From assembly GCA_052117325.1 (NCBI GenBank), contig JBQKJJ010000011.1: a stretch of 64,000 nucleotides of DNA; one strand, written 5' to 3'. Position numbers and translations under genes: made by a program. The notes under the pieces were generated by a model that ran no database searches, was not told the origin of the DNA, and saw only the letters and a program-made list of their open reading frames with translations. This document shows positions 25,981-33,758 of this stretch, piece by piece. This stretch comes from CAG-964 sp902789345. GTDB lineage: Bacteria > Bacillota > Clostridia > Oscillospirales > Acutalibacteraceae. Every line of letters starts with the position of its first letter. The stretch's first letter is position 1.

Positions 25981-26706
25981 TTAGTGTATTTCGCCGAAGA
26001 TTATATTATTTATCTCTAGTTTATTTAGCGAAATAAGATTTCCTTTGTCTAAATTGTCAGGCAATTTAAGTCCACCTATGGAAATTCTTCTCAAGTATTT
26101 TACCTGTTTTTCTCTTAATGCAAGCATTTTTTTGACCTGATGGAACATACCCTCGCACACTTTGACATAAACAGCATTTTCATTATCGGGTACTTTGCTT
26201 AAAAAGGCTTGCTTACACCGTGTGCCGTCCCTAAAGACTATGCCGTTTTTAAACGCCTCTATATCGTCATTACTGATAGGTGAATCAATAAGTGCGTAGT
26301 AGGTTTTATACACCTCTTTGTTGGGTGAGGTTACCCTGTGTGCAAAATCACCGTCATTTGTAATTAAAAGCAGTCCCTCTGTGTCCTTGTCCAACCTGCC
26401 AACGGGAAAAAGTCCTTTTCTTTTGTATTTTGCCGGCACTATGTCAATTACTGTTTTTTCGTGCTTATCCTGCGTAGCGCAAATTACGCCTGCCGGCTTA
26501 TTCATCATATAATAGACAAACTCCTCTGCCCCAACTACCTCTCCGTTTAGCTTTACAACATCACTGTCGGTATTCACCTTAGCATTTGGAGATTTTACAA
26601 CAACATCATTTACCGTAACCTGCCCCTTATAAATCAGCTTTTTTACATCGCTTCTACTGGCTGTTCCCTGAGAGGCCAACAGTTTATCAAGCCTGACTAA
26701 ACCCAT
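25981..26706 (-). CDS. RsuA/RluB family pseudouridine synthase
   Basis: Isomerises a uridine in ribosomal RNA. The first 60 residues are an S4 RNA-binding domain (VRLDKLLASQGTASRSDVKKLIYKGQVTVN); the catalytic Asp lies in VGRLDKDTEGLLLITNDG near residue 106. The end has GMFHQVKKMLA and RRISIGGLKL. The 241 residues and DKDTEG motif lean towards the RsuA (16S) group, but RluB/RluE specificity cannot be excluded. AGGAGG precedes the ATG. It follows the DUF4830 gene by 11 bases in the same unit. Confidence 0.9.
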   Translation of the reverse strand: MGLVRLDKLLASQGTASRSDVKKLIYKGQVTVNDVVVKSPNAKVNTDSDVVKLNGEVVGAEEFVYYMMNKPAGVICATQDKHEKTVIDIVPAKYKRKGLFPVGRLDKDTEGLLLITNDGDFAHRVTSPNKEVYKTYYALIDSPISNDDIEAFKNGIVFRDGTRCKQAFLSKVPDNENAVYVKVCEGMFHQVKKMLALREKQVKYLRRISIGGLKLPDNLDKGNLISLNKLEINNIIFGEIH

Positions 26707-26717
26707 TTTTCCTCCTG

Positions 26718-27209
26718 TTAATTTTGCTTTTCTATACTCTTATCGTCCAAAGTAGTCATAACACCGTTAAGCTGAGGGGTACACAAATCTCCTGCAATTA
26801 CCTTTCCTCCGCTTACAATTACATTAACCTTAACCGCTGCACCGGTAGGATAGTTTACTACATCATATGTATAGCGTACCGCCTTGCAGCCCTTGCTGCA
26901 CTCAAGGTCAAGCCCTTGCTGCTTTTGCAGAGAGTTATACCTATTGTAAACGGCATTAAATTCAGACGGAATTTTTATATCAACCTTTTCCTCTGTGCTT
27001 TTATCAATTTCCAACCCAAATTGATTTAAAAAATTCTGCACAGTAAAGCTTTGCGTAATTTCTAAGCTGTACTTGCCCACCGTATCGCAATAAGCTGTAG
27101 TAGGCGCAAAATTAAAAACTGTAAATCTCATAATAAGCAGCAGTAAAAAGAAAAGCAGTATTGCTGCGCCTGCCACACCTTTTTTAGAAATCTTTTTAAT
27201 TATAAACAT
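26718..27209 (-). CDS. DUF4830-like membrane-anchored protein
   Basis: A 163-residue protein with one N-terminal membrane span (GVAGAAILLFFLLLLIMRF, about 11-30) and an extracytoplasmic domain. The pattern FLNQFGLEID, IPSEFNAVYNRYNSLQKQQGLDL, VRYTYDVVNYP and VIVSGGKVIAGDLCTPQLNG resembles the DUF4830 family found in Clostridia, of unknown function. It contains CSKGC, a possible disulfide pair. It lies 11 bases before the pseudouridine synthase gene. Confidence 0.7.
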   Translation of the reverse strand: MFIIKKISKKGVAGAAILLFFLLLLIMRFTVFNFAPTTAYCDTVGKYSLEITQSFTVQNFLNQFGLEIDKSTEEKVDIKIPSEFNAVYNRYNSLQKQQGLDLECSKGCKAVRYTYDVVNYPTGAAVKVNVIVSGGKVIAGDLCTPQLNGVMTTLDDKSIEKQN

Positions 27210-27330
27210 AGATACATCCTCCGTTTTTAAGGCTACAGCCTGTACTTACACAAACAATATATGCCGTGGGAAAATATATTATGTCTTATAAAGCTTACTT
27301 GCAAAATGTAATTACGCAACTAAAATTCAC

Positions 27331-27723
27331 TTATTTTTTAAGTCTTTCTTCCGCCTTAGCCAAGAACTTTTCAATCTTAACAGAAAATCTTTGGTGTGTG
27401 CCCTTTGCTATAAGTCCGGCATTGTCATATGCCTCTACGGCAAATTCAAAACGCCTGCCGTCGCTTTCTGTAAGCTCAGCGGTTGCATACACCTCTGCTC
27501 CCGAGGCGGTGGCTGCCAAATGGTCTATACTTATGTTTGTTCCTACCGTAGTACAGCCCTCTGGAACATACTGTTGCGCCAAAGCGGAGGCCGCCTTTTC
27601 CATTAAAGCCACCACCATAGGCGTAGCATAAACCTGCACCGAGCCACTGCCTACATTGCACGCAAGCATATCGTCTGTAACCTTTGTTTTTTCTGTATGT
27701 TTCTTACCAATTTCAATTTCCAT
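27331..27723 (-). CDS. Hotdog-fold thioesterase (FlK-like)
   Basis: A 130-residue single hotdog-domain protein resembling fluoroacetyl-CoA thioesterase FlK and related predicted acyl-CoA thioesterases. It starts MEIEIGKKHTEKTKVTDDMLACNVGSG and continues with VYATPMVVALMEKAASALAQ, the VGTNISIDHLAATASGAEVYATAEL strand-helix region, and GTHQRFSV near the end. His in IDHLA and Glu/Thr near MEKAA are candidate active-site residues. ATG 27723 has AAAGGA ten bases upstream; the frame to 27843 overlaps the divergent gene. The natural substrate is unknown. Confidence 0.8.
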   Translation of the reverse strand: MEIEIGKKHTEKTKVTDDMLACNVGSGSVQVYATPMVVALMEKAASALAQQYVPEGCTTVGTNISIDHLAATASGAEVYATAELTESDGRRFEFAVEAYDNAGLIAKGTHQRFSVKIEKFLAKAEERLKK

Positions 27724-27814
27724 AAAGCATTTTCCTTTACCAAATAGTCTATAATGTGTATAATTATTATAGCTTATGCATTGGCAAAAAAGCAACAATA
27801 ATAAATAATAATTA

Positions 27815-28597
27815 ATGGGACAAACTATTATGGATAACAGCACAACAGTAAAAAACAGAATATGCTTTTTAGATGAGCTTAGGGGATTGGCAGTAATAGC
27901 TATGGTTTTGTACCATATACTGTACTCTATGTCGTTTATATTTGCATTGGAATTCAGCTACCCTGCCATGCGTGCAGTAATACCCTACGAACCCATAATT
28001 CCAATAACATTTATAAGCATATGCGGCATATGCTGTTCTTTCAGCAAAAATAACCTTAAGCGGGGTGTTATTCTTTTAGGCATTTCATTGGGAATAACAC
28101 TTGTTACCTGTATACTAATACCGGAACAGGCTATACTTTTTGGAATCCTTCACTTTTTAAGCATAGCCCTTATTATTTACTCCCTTCTGCAAAAGCCTAT
28201 TAACCACATACCGCCACTTGCCGGACTATGTATTTGTTTGGCTTTATTTATAATTTGCTTTAATATTCCCAAGGGATACATTGGTTTTGAGCCGTTTTAC
28301 TGCATAAAATTACCTGAACAGCTGTATCAATTTTACCCACTGTCTTTTATAGGCTTTCCAAGCAGTGATTTTATCTCCTCTGACTATTTCCCTATATTCC
28401 CGTACATTTTCTTGTTTTTAGGAGGGATATTTGCAGGCAAAATTTTAAAATCAAAAGGTGCTCCAAAGTGGATGTACAAAAAGCTATGCCCTCCTCTTGA
28501 TTTTATAGGCAAGCATGCACTAATAATATACATTGTTCATCAGCCTGTTATAATAGGTGTGCTCTACCTGTGCAGTAATGTTTTTAACATCTTTTAA
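27815..28597 (+). CDS. DUF1624/HGSNAT-like membrane acyltransferase
   Basis: A 260-residue membrane protein with seven or eight spans, of the DUF1624 group (heparan-alpha-glucosaminide N-acetyltransferase catalytic domain; YeiB-like). The family opening RICFLDELRGLAVIAMVLYHILY holds the conserved DxxRG and active His. IPITFISICGICCSF and HALIIYIVHQPVIIGVLY follow. It may move an acyl group onto an envelope glycan; the acceptor is unknown. ATG 27815 and ATG 27830 are both possible, and neither has a strong ribosome-binding site. Confidence 0.82.
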   Translation: MGQTIMDNSTTVKNRICFLDELRGLAVIAMVLYHILYSMSFIFALEFSYPAMRAVIPYEPIIPITFISICGICCSFSKNNLKRGVILLGISLGITLVTCILIPEQAILFGILHFLSIALIIYSLLQKPINHIPPLAGLCICLALFIICFNIPKGYIGFEPFYCIKLPEQLYQFYPLSFIGFPSSDFISSDYFPIFPYIFLFLGGIFAGKILKSKGAPKWMYKKLCPPLDFIGKHALIIYIVHQPVIIGVLYLCSNVFNIF

Positions 28598-28734
28598 TTG
28601 CATTGCAATTTAGGGTTTGTATTTAGTTGCAACCCTGTTTGCATACAACTAACACTGACTTTTATCCTTAATTTGCACAGATATTTCCTCTGATTATATT
28701 TTTCAGTAAAAATCCAATATTTTTCAAAAAGGTA

Positions 28735-28763
28735 TTGACAACAGTAATTCTTTTTGATAAAAT
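28735..28763 (+). promoter_or_regulatory. Promoter of the four-tRNA operon
   Basis: A consensus TTGACA (28735-28740) and TAAAAT (28758-28763) with 17-base spacing lie 40 bases before the first tRNA. Confidence 0.8.
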
Positions 28764-28802
28764 AGTTATCGTCGCTTAAGGGCGATATTACAACTGCAAT
28801 TT

Positions 28803-28876
28803 GCGGATGTAGTTTAGTGGTAGAACTTCAGCCTTCCAAGCTGATCGTGTGGGTTCGATTCCCATCATCCGCTCCA
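28803..28876 (+). tRNA. tRNA-Gly (UCC)
   Basis: GCGGATG pairs with CATCCGC in the acceptor stem; the anticodon loop CTTCCAAG gives UCC; the T arm is GGGTTCGATTCCC. CCA is encoded. Confidence 0.96.
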
Positions 28877-28907
28877 ACCTTGTCTTTGACAGGTGAATTT
28901 TTGTTAT

Positions 28908-28984
28908 GCGCCAGTAGCTCAGCTGGATAGAGCAACTGCCTTCTAAGCAGTAGGTCAGGGGTTCGAGTCCCTTCTGGCGCGCCA
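28908..28984 (+). tRNA. tRNA-Arg (UCU)
   Basis: GCGCCAG pairs with CTGGCGC; the anticodon loop CTTCTAAG gives UCU; the T arm is GGGGTTCGAGTCCC. CCA is encoded. 77 bases. Confidence 0.96.
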
Positions 28985-28990
28985 GTTGTG

Positions 28991-29067
28991 GTGGGTATAG
29001 CTTAGTTGGTTAAAGCGCCAGTTTGTGGCACTGGAGACCGTCGGTTCGAATCCGACTATCCACCCCA
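28991..29067 (+). tRNA. tRNA-His (GUG)
   Basis: GTGGGTA pairs with TATCCAC; the anticodon loop TTTGTGGC gives GUG. G28990 before the acceptor can pair with discriminator C29064 as the extra G-1 typical of tRNA-His. CCA is encoded. Confidence 0.96.
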
Positions 29068-29070
29068 CTT

Positions 29071-29146
29071 GATCCATTAGCTCAGTTGGCAGAGCACTTG
29101 ACTTTTAATCAAGGTGTCCGGAGTTCGAATCTCCGATGGGTCACCA
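29071..29146 (+). tRNA. tRNA-Lys (UUU)
   Basis: GATCCAT pairs with ATGGGTC; the anticodon loop CTTTTAAT gives UUU; the T arm is GGAGTTCGAATCTCC. CCA is encoded. It is only three bases after tRNA-His. Confidence 0.96.
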
Positions 29147-29184
29147 TAACCGCACAGGATTTAACCTCTTGTGCGGTTATTTAC
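29147..29184 (+). terminator. Terminator of the tRNA operon
   Basis: TAACCGCACA pairs with TGTGCGGTTA around a 13-base loop, then TTTACTAG. It starts right after the tRNA-Lys CCA. Confidence 0.75.
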
Positions 29185-29288
29185 TAGTTAAATGTTTTGC
29201 ACATAATAATAACCGTAAATTGGTTTTTGGTTATGTTTACTAACATTTGCCAGCTGCAGTGTAGCTGTTATTGTGCAAAATGATATAT

Positions 29289-29364
29289 TGGGCTGTCGCC
29301 AAGCGGTAAGGCAACGGACTTTGACTCCGTCATCCCGTGAGTTCGAATCTCGCCAGCCCAGCCA
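29289..29364 (+). tRNA. tRNA-Gln (UUG)
   Basis: TGGGCTG pairs with CAGCCCA; the anticodon loop CTTTGACT gives UUG; the T arm is GAGTTCGAATCTC. CCA is encoded. It stands apart from the four-tRNA operon, between two terminators. A weak promoter (TTGCCA, 16 bases, TATTGT) precedes it. Confidence 0.95.
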
Positions 29365-29365
29365 G

Positions 29366-29404
29366 AATAAGCACTCAACTATATGTTAGGTGCTTATTTT
29401 TTAT
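29366..29404 (+). terminator. Terminator after tRNA-Gln
   Basis: AATAAGCAC pairs with GTGCTTATT and is followed by T-rich TTTTTA. Confidence 0.85.
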
Positions 29405-29426
29405 GCGATTTTAAGGGTGCTAAAAA

Positions 29427-29453
29427 TCAAGGTGTCTAAGTCAAGGTGTCTAA
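29427..29453. repeat. Tandem 13-bp repeat matching part of tRNA-Lys
   Basis: TCAAGGTGTCTAA occurs twice (29427-29439 and 29441-29453). With two preceding bases, AATCAAGGTGTC is identical to 12 bases of the tRNA-Lys anticodon stem and variable loop (29107-29118). The rest of the 375-base gap to 29740 is AT-rich and shows only the terminator at 29675-29706. Confidence 0.7.
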
Positions 29454-29674
29454 AGGACTATCAAAACGGTTATTTACAATTTCTGACCACACTGTGCTTA
29501 TTATGCAACCCTACACTCATTTGCACACTCATAATATGCATAGCCCCCTTGTTATAGCACGTTATATAAAATTCTATATACTGTATTAATCTGTACTGCT
29601 ATTGATAACTGTATTTCGTAAAAATTTTCAGGCTTCCAATTTAAAAGTGATTTTAATCATAAAATACACCATGT

Positions 29675-29706
29675 GAAAAAGGGAGCGGCATATGCCGTCC
29701 CCTTAA
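29675..29706 (-). terminator. Terminator of the secreted Ser-rich protein gene
   Basis: A CGGCATATGCCG stem is extended by AAGGG/CCCTT; on the minus strand it is followed by TTTTTCAC. Confidence 0.85.
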
Positions 29707-29740
29707 ATAAAGTGTATGCAATATTTAAAATACTCTAAGA

Positions 29741-30682
29741 TTATTCAGCCTTTTTCTTCAAAGCAACGAATGAAACACCTAGAGCAGCTACTAGTGTAGC
29801 TAGTAGACCAACTACAGGAGTTGCGTCACCTGTCTGTGTTGTACCTGTTGATGAGCTGCTTGAGCTTGAGCTGTTTGAGCTTGTTGAAGCGCTAGAGCTT
29901 GAGCTTGAGTTACTTGAGCTGTTTGAACTTGAGCTGTTTGAGCTTGAATTGCTTGAGCTTGAGTTGTCAGAGCTTGAATTGCTTGAGCTTGAGTTGTCAG
30001 AGCTTGAACCGCTTGAAGAATTCTCAACACCTAGCTCCTTAGCAACCTTAGCTGTTACTTCTTCCCAAGTCATACCTGTTGCAGCAGCACCGTCATCTTC
30101 CCAGTTATAAACACCATTATCAGGGTCAGCTTCATTCTGAGGGTTGTAAGCCTTTACGAAGTTGTCATATAGTGTCTGGTTAGATTCGCCAGGTAGGAAA
30201 GCTGTACCGATAACATTACCAATAGAAGATACCACCTTATGAGGACCGCAGTCAGAGTGATTTCTCCAGCCAAGACCATAAGCCTCTTTCTTAGAGTCAA
30301 CAGGGTTCTCGAACTTGTCATCCATTACATAGCAAGTGTCGCCGATGCAGTTTGCGTTAAATACTGTATCGTATGTCTGAATACCTGAGTCACCTGAAAC
30401 GATAATTAGGTTCCAGTCACCCTCCGGTACATTGTAAGTAGCAGTCTTCTTGTCGTCTGCTATTGTCATCTTCTCGTCCTTTGTCTGCCAACCGTACAAA
30501 CCTTCACCGCCTGGTAGACCGTTCCAAATGTGAGCGTAGAAGTTCTTGTTTGCGTTAGCCCAGTTTTCAGGAATTTCAAATTTAATTTCACCTGAGAAAG
30601 CAGATGCACTTACAGCGCTTGCACAAGCCATTGTACCAAGTACAGCAGCTGTTGTAACAACGCTAAGAATTTTCTTTGTCAT
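29741..30682 (-). CDS. Secreted carbohydrate-binding-like protein with Ser-rich linker and TQTGD tail
   Basis: A 313-residue exported protein. A signal peptide occupies about 1-28 (KKILSVVTTAAVLGTMACASAVSASA). A beta-sandwich-like domain with FEIPENWANANKNFYAHIWNG and LYGWQTKDEKMT follows (about 30-130); that spacing of aromatic residues resembles starch-binding CBM25/26 modules, an inference. A further domain runs to about 220, then a Ser/Asn low-complexity linker, TQTGD, a hydrophobic span and KKKAE, like a degenerate LPxTG wall-sorting signal. ATG 30682 has GGAGGAG upstream, and the promoter at 30740-30768 rules out the longer frame. It may be a surface starch-adherence protein. Confidence 0.75.
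   Translation of the reverse strand: MTKKILSVVTTAAVLGTMACASAVSASAFSGEIKFEIPENWANANKNFYAHIWNGLPGGEGLYGWQTKDEKMTIADDKKTATYNVPEGDWNLIIVSGDSGIQTYDTVFNANCIGDTCYVMDDKFENPVDSKKEAYGLGWRNHSDCGPHKVVSSIGNVIGTAFLPGESNQTLYDNFVKAYNPQNEADPDNGVYNWEDDGAAATGMTWEEVTAKVAKELGVENSSSGSSSDNSSSSNSSSDNSSSSNSSSNSSSSNSSSNSSSSSSASTSSNSSSSSSSSTGTTQTGDATPVVGLLATLVAALGVSFVALKKKAE
29941..30000. repeat. Perfect 30-bp tandem duplication in the Ser-rich linker
   Basis: Two identical 30-bp copies (29941-29970 and 29971-30000) each encode ten linker residues, DNSSSSNSSS. Less exact versions of the AGCTTGA/GTT pattern surround them from about 29850. Confidence 0.9.
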
Positions 30683-30739
30683 TTTAGTCTCCTCCAATAA
30701 TATGTAAATGGTTTCCGAAGCATACACTCCAGTAAGGTA

Positions 30740-30768
30740 ATTATATAACATATTTTCCAAAACCGCAA
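30740..30768 (-). promoter_or_regulatory. Promoter of the secreted protein gene
   Basis: On the minus strand TTGCGG (30763-30768) and TATAAT (30740-30745) are 17 bases apart. Confidence 0.65.
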
Positions 30769-30927
30769 CAGCTTTTGAAAAAAAACAAGTAATAAAAAAT
30801 CCACAAAGTGTAGAAAATGAGATATAAATTTTATGCTATTTTAACACTATTTTTGGTGCAGTGTGAATTTTGACTAAAGTTAAGCTTAATTCTGCCGTTT
30901 AGCAAAGCAAATTGGCTATAGTACTAT

Positions 30928-31866
30928 TTAATCTAAAATCATACGCACGCAGCCGTACATACCGGCGTCATTACCTAGGTCGGCCAGCTTAAAATATGTT
31001 TCCCGTGCAGCATGAAAAGCATATTCTTTGTAATACTTCTGCACCCTGTCTATAAGGAACGCTCCGGCCTTCGATACTCCACCGCCTATAACAAACACCT
31101 GCGGATTTACTACACAGGCAATTTGTGACAAGCCTCTGCCTAATATTTTTGCAGTTTTGTCCACCATTTTGTCTGCAATTTCATCACCATTTTTGGCCGC
31201 ATCAAAAATGTCCTTAGCTGTCAGCTTTTCTGCATTAAGAACTGTTTTTGCATCCGGGTGTTCCTTTAGGTAGTTCTTTGTTGTTCGTACAATACCCGTT
31301 GCAGAGGCATATTGCTCCAAACAACCATGATTGCCGCAGCCACAAGCTTCTTTTTCTTTTTCATTAATATTTATATGGCCTATTTCGCCGCCTGCACCGT
31401 TGCTGCCACTGACAATTTTTTCATTAATAATAACGCCGCCGCCTACACCGGTGCCAAGGGTAACTACTACAAGGTTTTTATAGCCTTTACCGCCACCCTG
31501 CCACATTTCTCCAAGTGCAGCTACATTTGCGTCATTTCCTACCTTAACCTTTAGACCTGTAAGTCTGTTAAGTTCAATTTGAACATTAAATACACCCCAG
31601 CCCAGGTTTACACACTTAAATACTGTGCCGTCGTCGTCAACAGGGCCCGGTACTCCTACGCCCACGCCCTCAACATCTTCTTTAGAAATAGACTTCTCCA
31701 TAAGCTTTGCGTCTATCTGCGTAGCAATGTCAGACAATATATTTACGCCGTTTTCCTCTGTGCGTGTAGGTATTTCCCATTTATCAAGCATTTCTCCTGC
31801 TGTATCAAACAGTCCCATCTTTATGGTTGTGCCGCCAATATCAACACCAAAGGCATATTTTTTCAT
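30928..31866 (-). CDS. ROK family glucokinase
   Basis: Phosphorylates glucose to glucose 6-phosphate with ATP. The 312 residues have the phosphate-binding YAFGVDIGGTTIKMG at the start, GVPGPVD, the ROK signature LVVVTLGTGVGGGVIINEKIVSGSNGAGGEIGHI, and the zinc motif ACGCGNHGCLEQYAS. There is no N-terminal helix-turn-helix, so this is the kinase rather than the repressor branch. ATG 31866 has GGGAAG nine bases upstream. It fits glucose released by alpha-glucosidases such as the GH31 enzyme. Confidence 0.92.
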   Translation of the reverse strand: MKKYAFGVDIGGTTIKMGLFDTAGEMLDKWEIPTRTEENGVNILSDIATQIDAKLMEKSISKEDVEGVGVGVPGPVDDDGTVFKCVNLGWGVFNVQIELNRLTGLKVKVGNDANVAALGEMWQGGGKGYKNLVVVTLGTGVGGGVIINEKIVSGSNGAGGEIGHININEKEKEACGCGNHGCLEQYASATGIVRTTKNYLKEHPDAKTVLNAEKLTAKDIFDAAKNGDEIADKMVDKTAKILGRGLSQIACVVNPQVFVIGGGVSKAGAFLIDRVQKYYKEYAFHAARETYFKLADLGNDAGMYGCVRMILD

Positions 31867-32055
31867 AAATAACATCTTCCCTTTCTCAACTTATTAAGTA
31901 ATGTACATCTGTATTATAACAGAAATTAAAAAGTATGTCATTGAAAATTTGTATAAATTTCTGACAATTTTTAGATATAATTTTCAAAGCAAGCTGTGTT
32001 ATAAAATTTACTTTATAAATAATTTCTTAGATTTAATATTTTTTGTAAAAAGGGG

Positions 32056-32084
32056 TTGCTTTTTGAAAAACAAGGTGATATAAT
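32056..32084 (+). promoter_or_regulatory. Promoter of the 5S rRNA gene
   Basis: TTGCTT (32056-32061) and TATAAT (32079-32084) are spaced by 17 bases, about 33 bases before the mature 5S sequence. Confidence 0.75.
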
Positions 32085-32117
32085 AATGAAGCTGTCGAAT
32101 AACAGCAAAGAGAATTA

Positions 32118-32233
32118 GTTGGTGTTGATGACGCTGAGGGTACACCTGTTCCCATCCCGAACACAGAAGTTAAGCTCAGTAGTGCTGAAGATACTTGGCT
32201 GGTGACGGCCCGGGAAAATAAGAAAACGCCAAC
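32118..32233 (+). rRNA. rrf: 5S ribosomal RNA
   Basis: About 116 bases with the conserved core CACCTGTTCCCATCCCGAAC and GAAGTTAAGCTC. The ends TTGGTGTT and AACGCCAA form helix I. It has its own promoter and terminator, and no 16S or 23S gene is adjacent, so it is a lone copy. Confidence 0.95.
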
Positions 32234-32238
32234 ATTTA

Positions 32239-32270
32239 AGCGGCTATCCGGAGGATAGTCGTTTTTTCTT
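32239..32270 (+). terminator. Terminator of 5S rRNA
   Basis: CTATCC pairs with GGATAG inside a slightly longer CGG/TCG stem and is followed by T6. Confidence 0.85.
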
Positions 32271-32376
32271 TTAAATTTTACTACAGTGAAAGCAAAACTT
32301 AACTTCACTAACCAGTTAATTATAAATTCAATTTCTTAGTATATATCAGTAAAAATATTTATTTAATTTAGGCAAT

Positions 32377-32423
32377 AAAAAGCACAGCTGCATTTCCCTA
32401 AAAAGGTTTGCAACTGTGCTTTT
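32377..32423. terminator. Bidirectional hairpin in the gap after 5S rRNA
   Basis: AAAAGCACAG pairs with CTGTGCTTTT, with an inner TGCA/TGCA pairing, and has A- and T-runs on both sides. It lies about 150 bases after the stop of the leftward gene at 32575. The rest of the gap holds nothing else I can identify. Confidence 0.7.
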
Positions 32424-32574
32424 AATCTTATAACTCTTTAAGTTTTGTATTTTCAACCTAAATTGTCAGTAGGAGGAAAATATCAGTTAATATTCCCATA
32501 AATTCTTAACAGTTTGTAAAAGTACAAACACTGAAAAGCTTACTTTTTAAGAAAGCACCTATAAACAAGCCATA

Positions 32575-33411
32575 TTATTCTACACACAATTTGGCATACT
32601 GACCTACAAAATTACTTATACCCTCTATAGTGTCGTTGCCAATGTCGGACACACAAAGAATAGGAAGCAAAGAGCCCAGTCTGTGCTGTCTGCCCTTGTC
32701 ATACAAGGCCTGGGCAAAATATTCATCGCTTAGAGAATGGGGCTTTATTTCTTTGTAGCTTTCATTTAGCGCCACAATATAACTGCTGTATACTATTCCG
32801 CTTTGACATACAGCCGGTTTTTCTGATGTAAAAACAACAGTTTTATCATTAACCGGAAGACTTTCTGATATTCTTTTTGGGGCAATTACAATATGACAGT
32901 CCTTAAACGCCTTAACATTGCTTTTTAAGATAATAACCGCCCCTGTGTCACGCATAATATCTTTATATATTTTATAATAGTCTTTTGTTGCGTTAGTAAC
33001 CACCGTCACCTGCCCTGTATACTTTAGAAGTTCTCGTATTATACCGCTTTTCTCTCCTTGTGGGTCATACAAACCGATTCTTATATTTTCGGTAGGCGCT
33101 TTACAGCGTTTTATAACCTCAAGTGCCGTATTTTCGGTTATTCTCTCTTTTAACAAATTTGTGGTATATCTTTTTAATCCGCTTTCAGGAGGAAATACAA
33201 TGTCCTTACTGCACAATATACACTTGCCCTCGTTGCCTGCCAGTTCTTTTATCTTGTGCCACTTAATTTTATCACGGTATTTGTAATATGTAATATTAAC
33301 CAACTGAATGTTATTATATTCAACCACTTCCAAATGGGTTTTGTCACGCTTAAAAAAATTATATTTTTTCTTCCCCTTTGAATAATCAAGTACAGTCAGC
33401 GTTGTAAGCAT
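32575..33411 (-). CDS. Unrecognised 278-residue protein with CxxC near residue 67
   Basis: I do not recognise this protein. It is soluble, with no signal peptide or membrane span. The first 60 residues are basic and aromatic (KGKKKYNFFKRDK, YYKYRDKIKWHK); GKCILCSKDIVFPP has a CxxC that could bind metal. From about 110 the pattern IRIGLYDPQGEKSGIIRELLKYTGQVTVVTN suggests an alpha/beta nucleotide-binding-like fold, then DCHIVIAPKR and CQSGIVYSSYI. GGAGG nine bases before ATG 33411 supports the start. It stands alone between a lone 5S gene and purine nucleoside phosphorylase. Confidence 0.75.
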   Translation of the reverse strand: MLTTLTVLDYSKGKKKYNFFKRDKTHLEVVEYNNIQLVNITYYKYRDKIKWHKIKELAGNEGKCILCSKDIVFPPESGLKRYTTNLLKERITENTALEVIKRCKAPTENIRIGLYDPQGEKSGIIRELLKYTGQVTVVTNATKDYYKIYKDIMRDTGAVIILKSNVKAFKDCHIVIAPKRISESLPVNDKTVVFTSEKPAVCQSGIVYSSYIVALNESYKEIKPHSLSDEYFAQALYDKGRQHRLGSLLPILCVSDIGNDTIEGISNFVGQYAKLCVE

Positions 33412-33603
33412 AGTGCATAACCTCCAATATTTCTGCTATTTATATGTGCGCCCTGCATAAATATTTACGGTCAAGCACACAGGCGTGTCAATATCTCTAA
33501 AATATTATATGGTTTTCAACAAGGTTATATTCCCACTACGCAAACGGCGGATTCCAATCCGCATAGGCAGCTACAGTTTTTGGGGCAAGGTGTATTGCTA
33601 CTG

Positions 33604-33649
33604 TACAAACACAAACAGCCGTCCAAAAGGACAGCTGTTGGTGTTTGTA
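33604..33649. repeat. Long inverted repeat between punA and the unknown gene
   Basis: Two 21-bp arms match at 19 positions around a 4-base loop. One mismatch becomes a G-U pair on the minus-strand RNA. There is no T-tract on either side. It lies 110 bases after the punA stop in a 347-base gap with nothing else visible. Confidence 0.75.
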
Positions 33650-33758
33650 TATGATAAATAATTTTCACTAAATTCCACTGCTACAACACTTATTTGCATT
33701 ATTACATAAGTATTGCCCATAAACACAGCAGTATAAATTTTACAGGCTTTCTCTATTT

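Noticed and set aside
29812..30030. Open frames across the Ser-rich linker, including a Gln/Ala/Thr-rich one
   Set aside because: They are low-complexity shadows of the secreted protein's repeats in another frame and have no ribosome-binding site.
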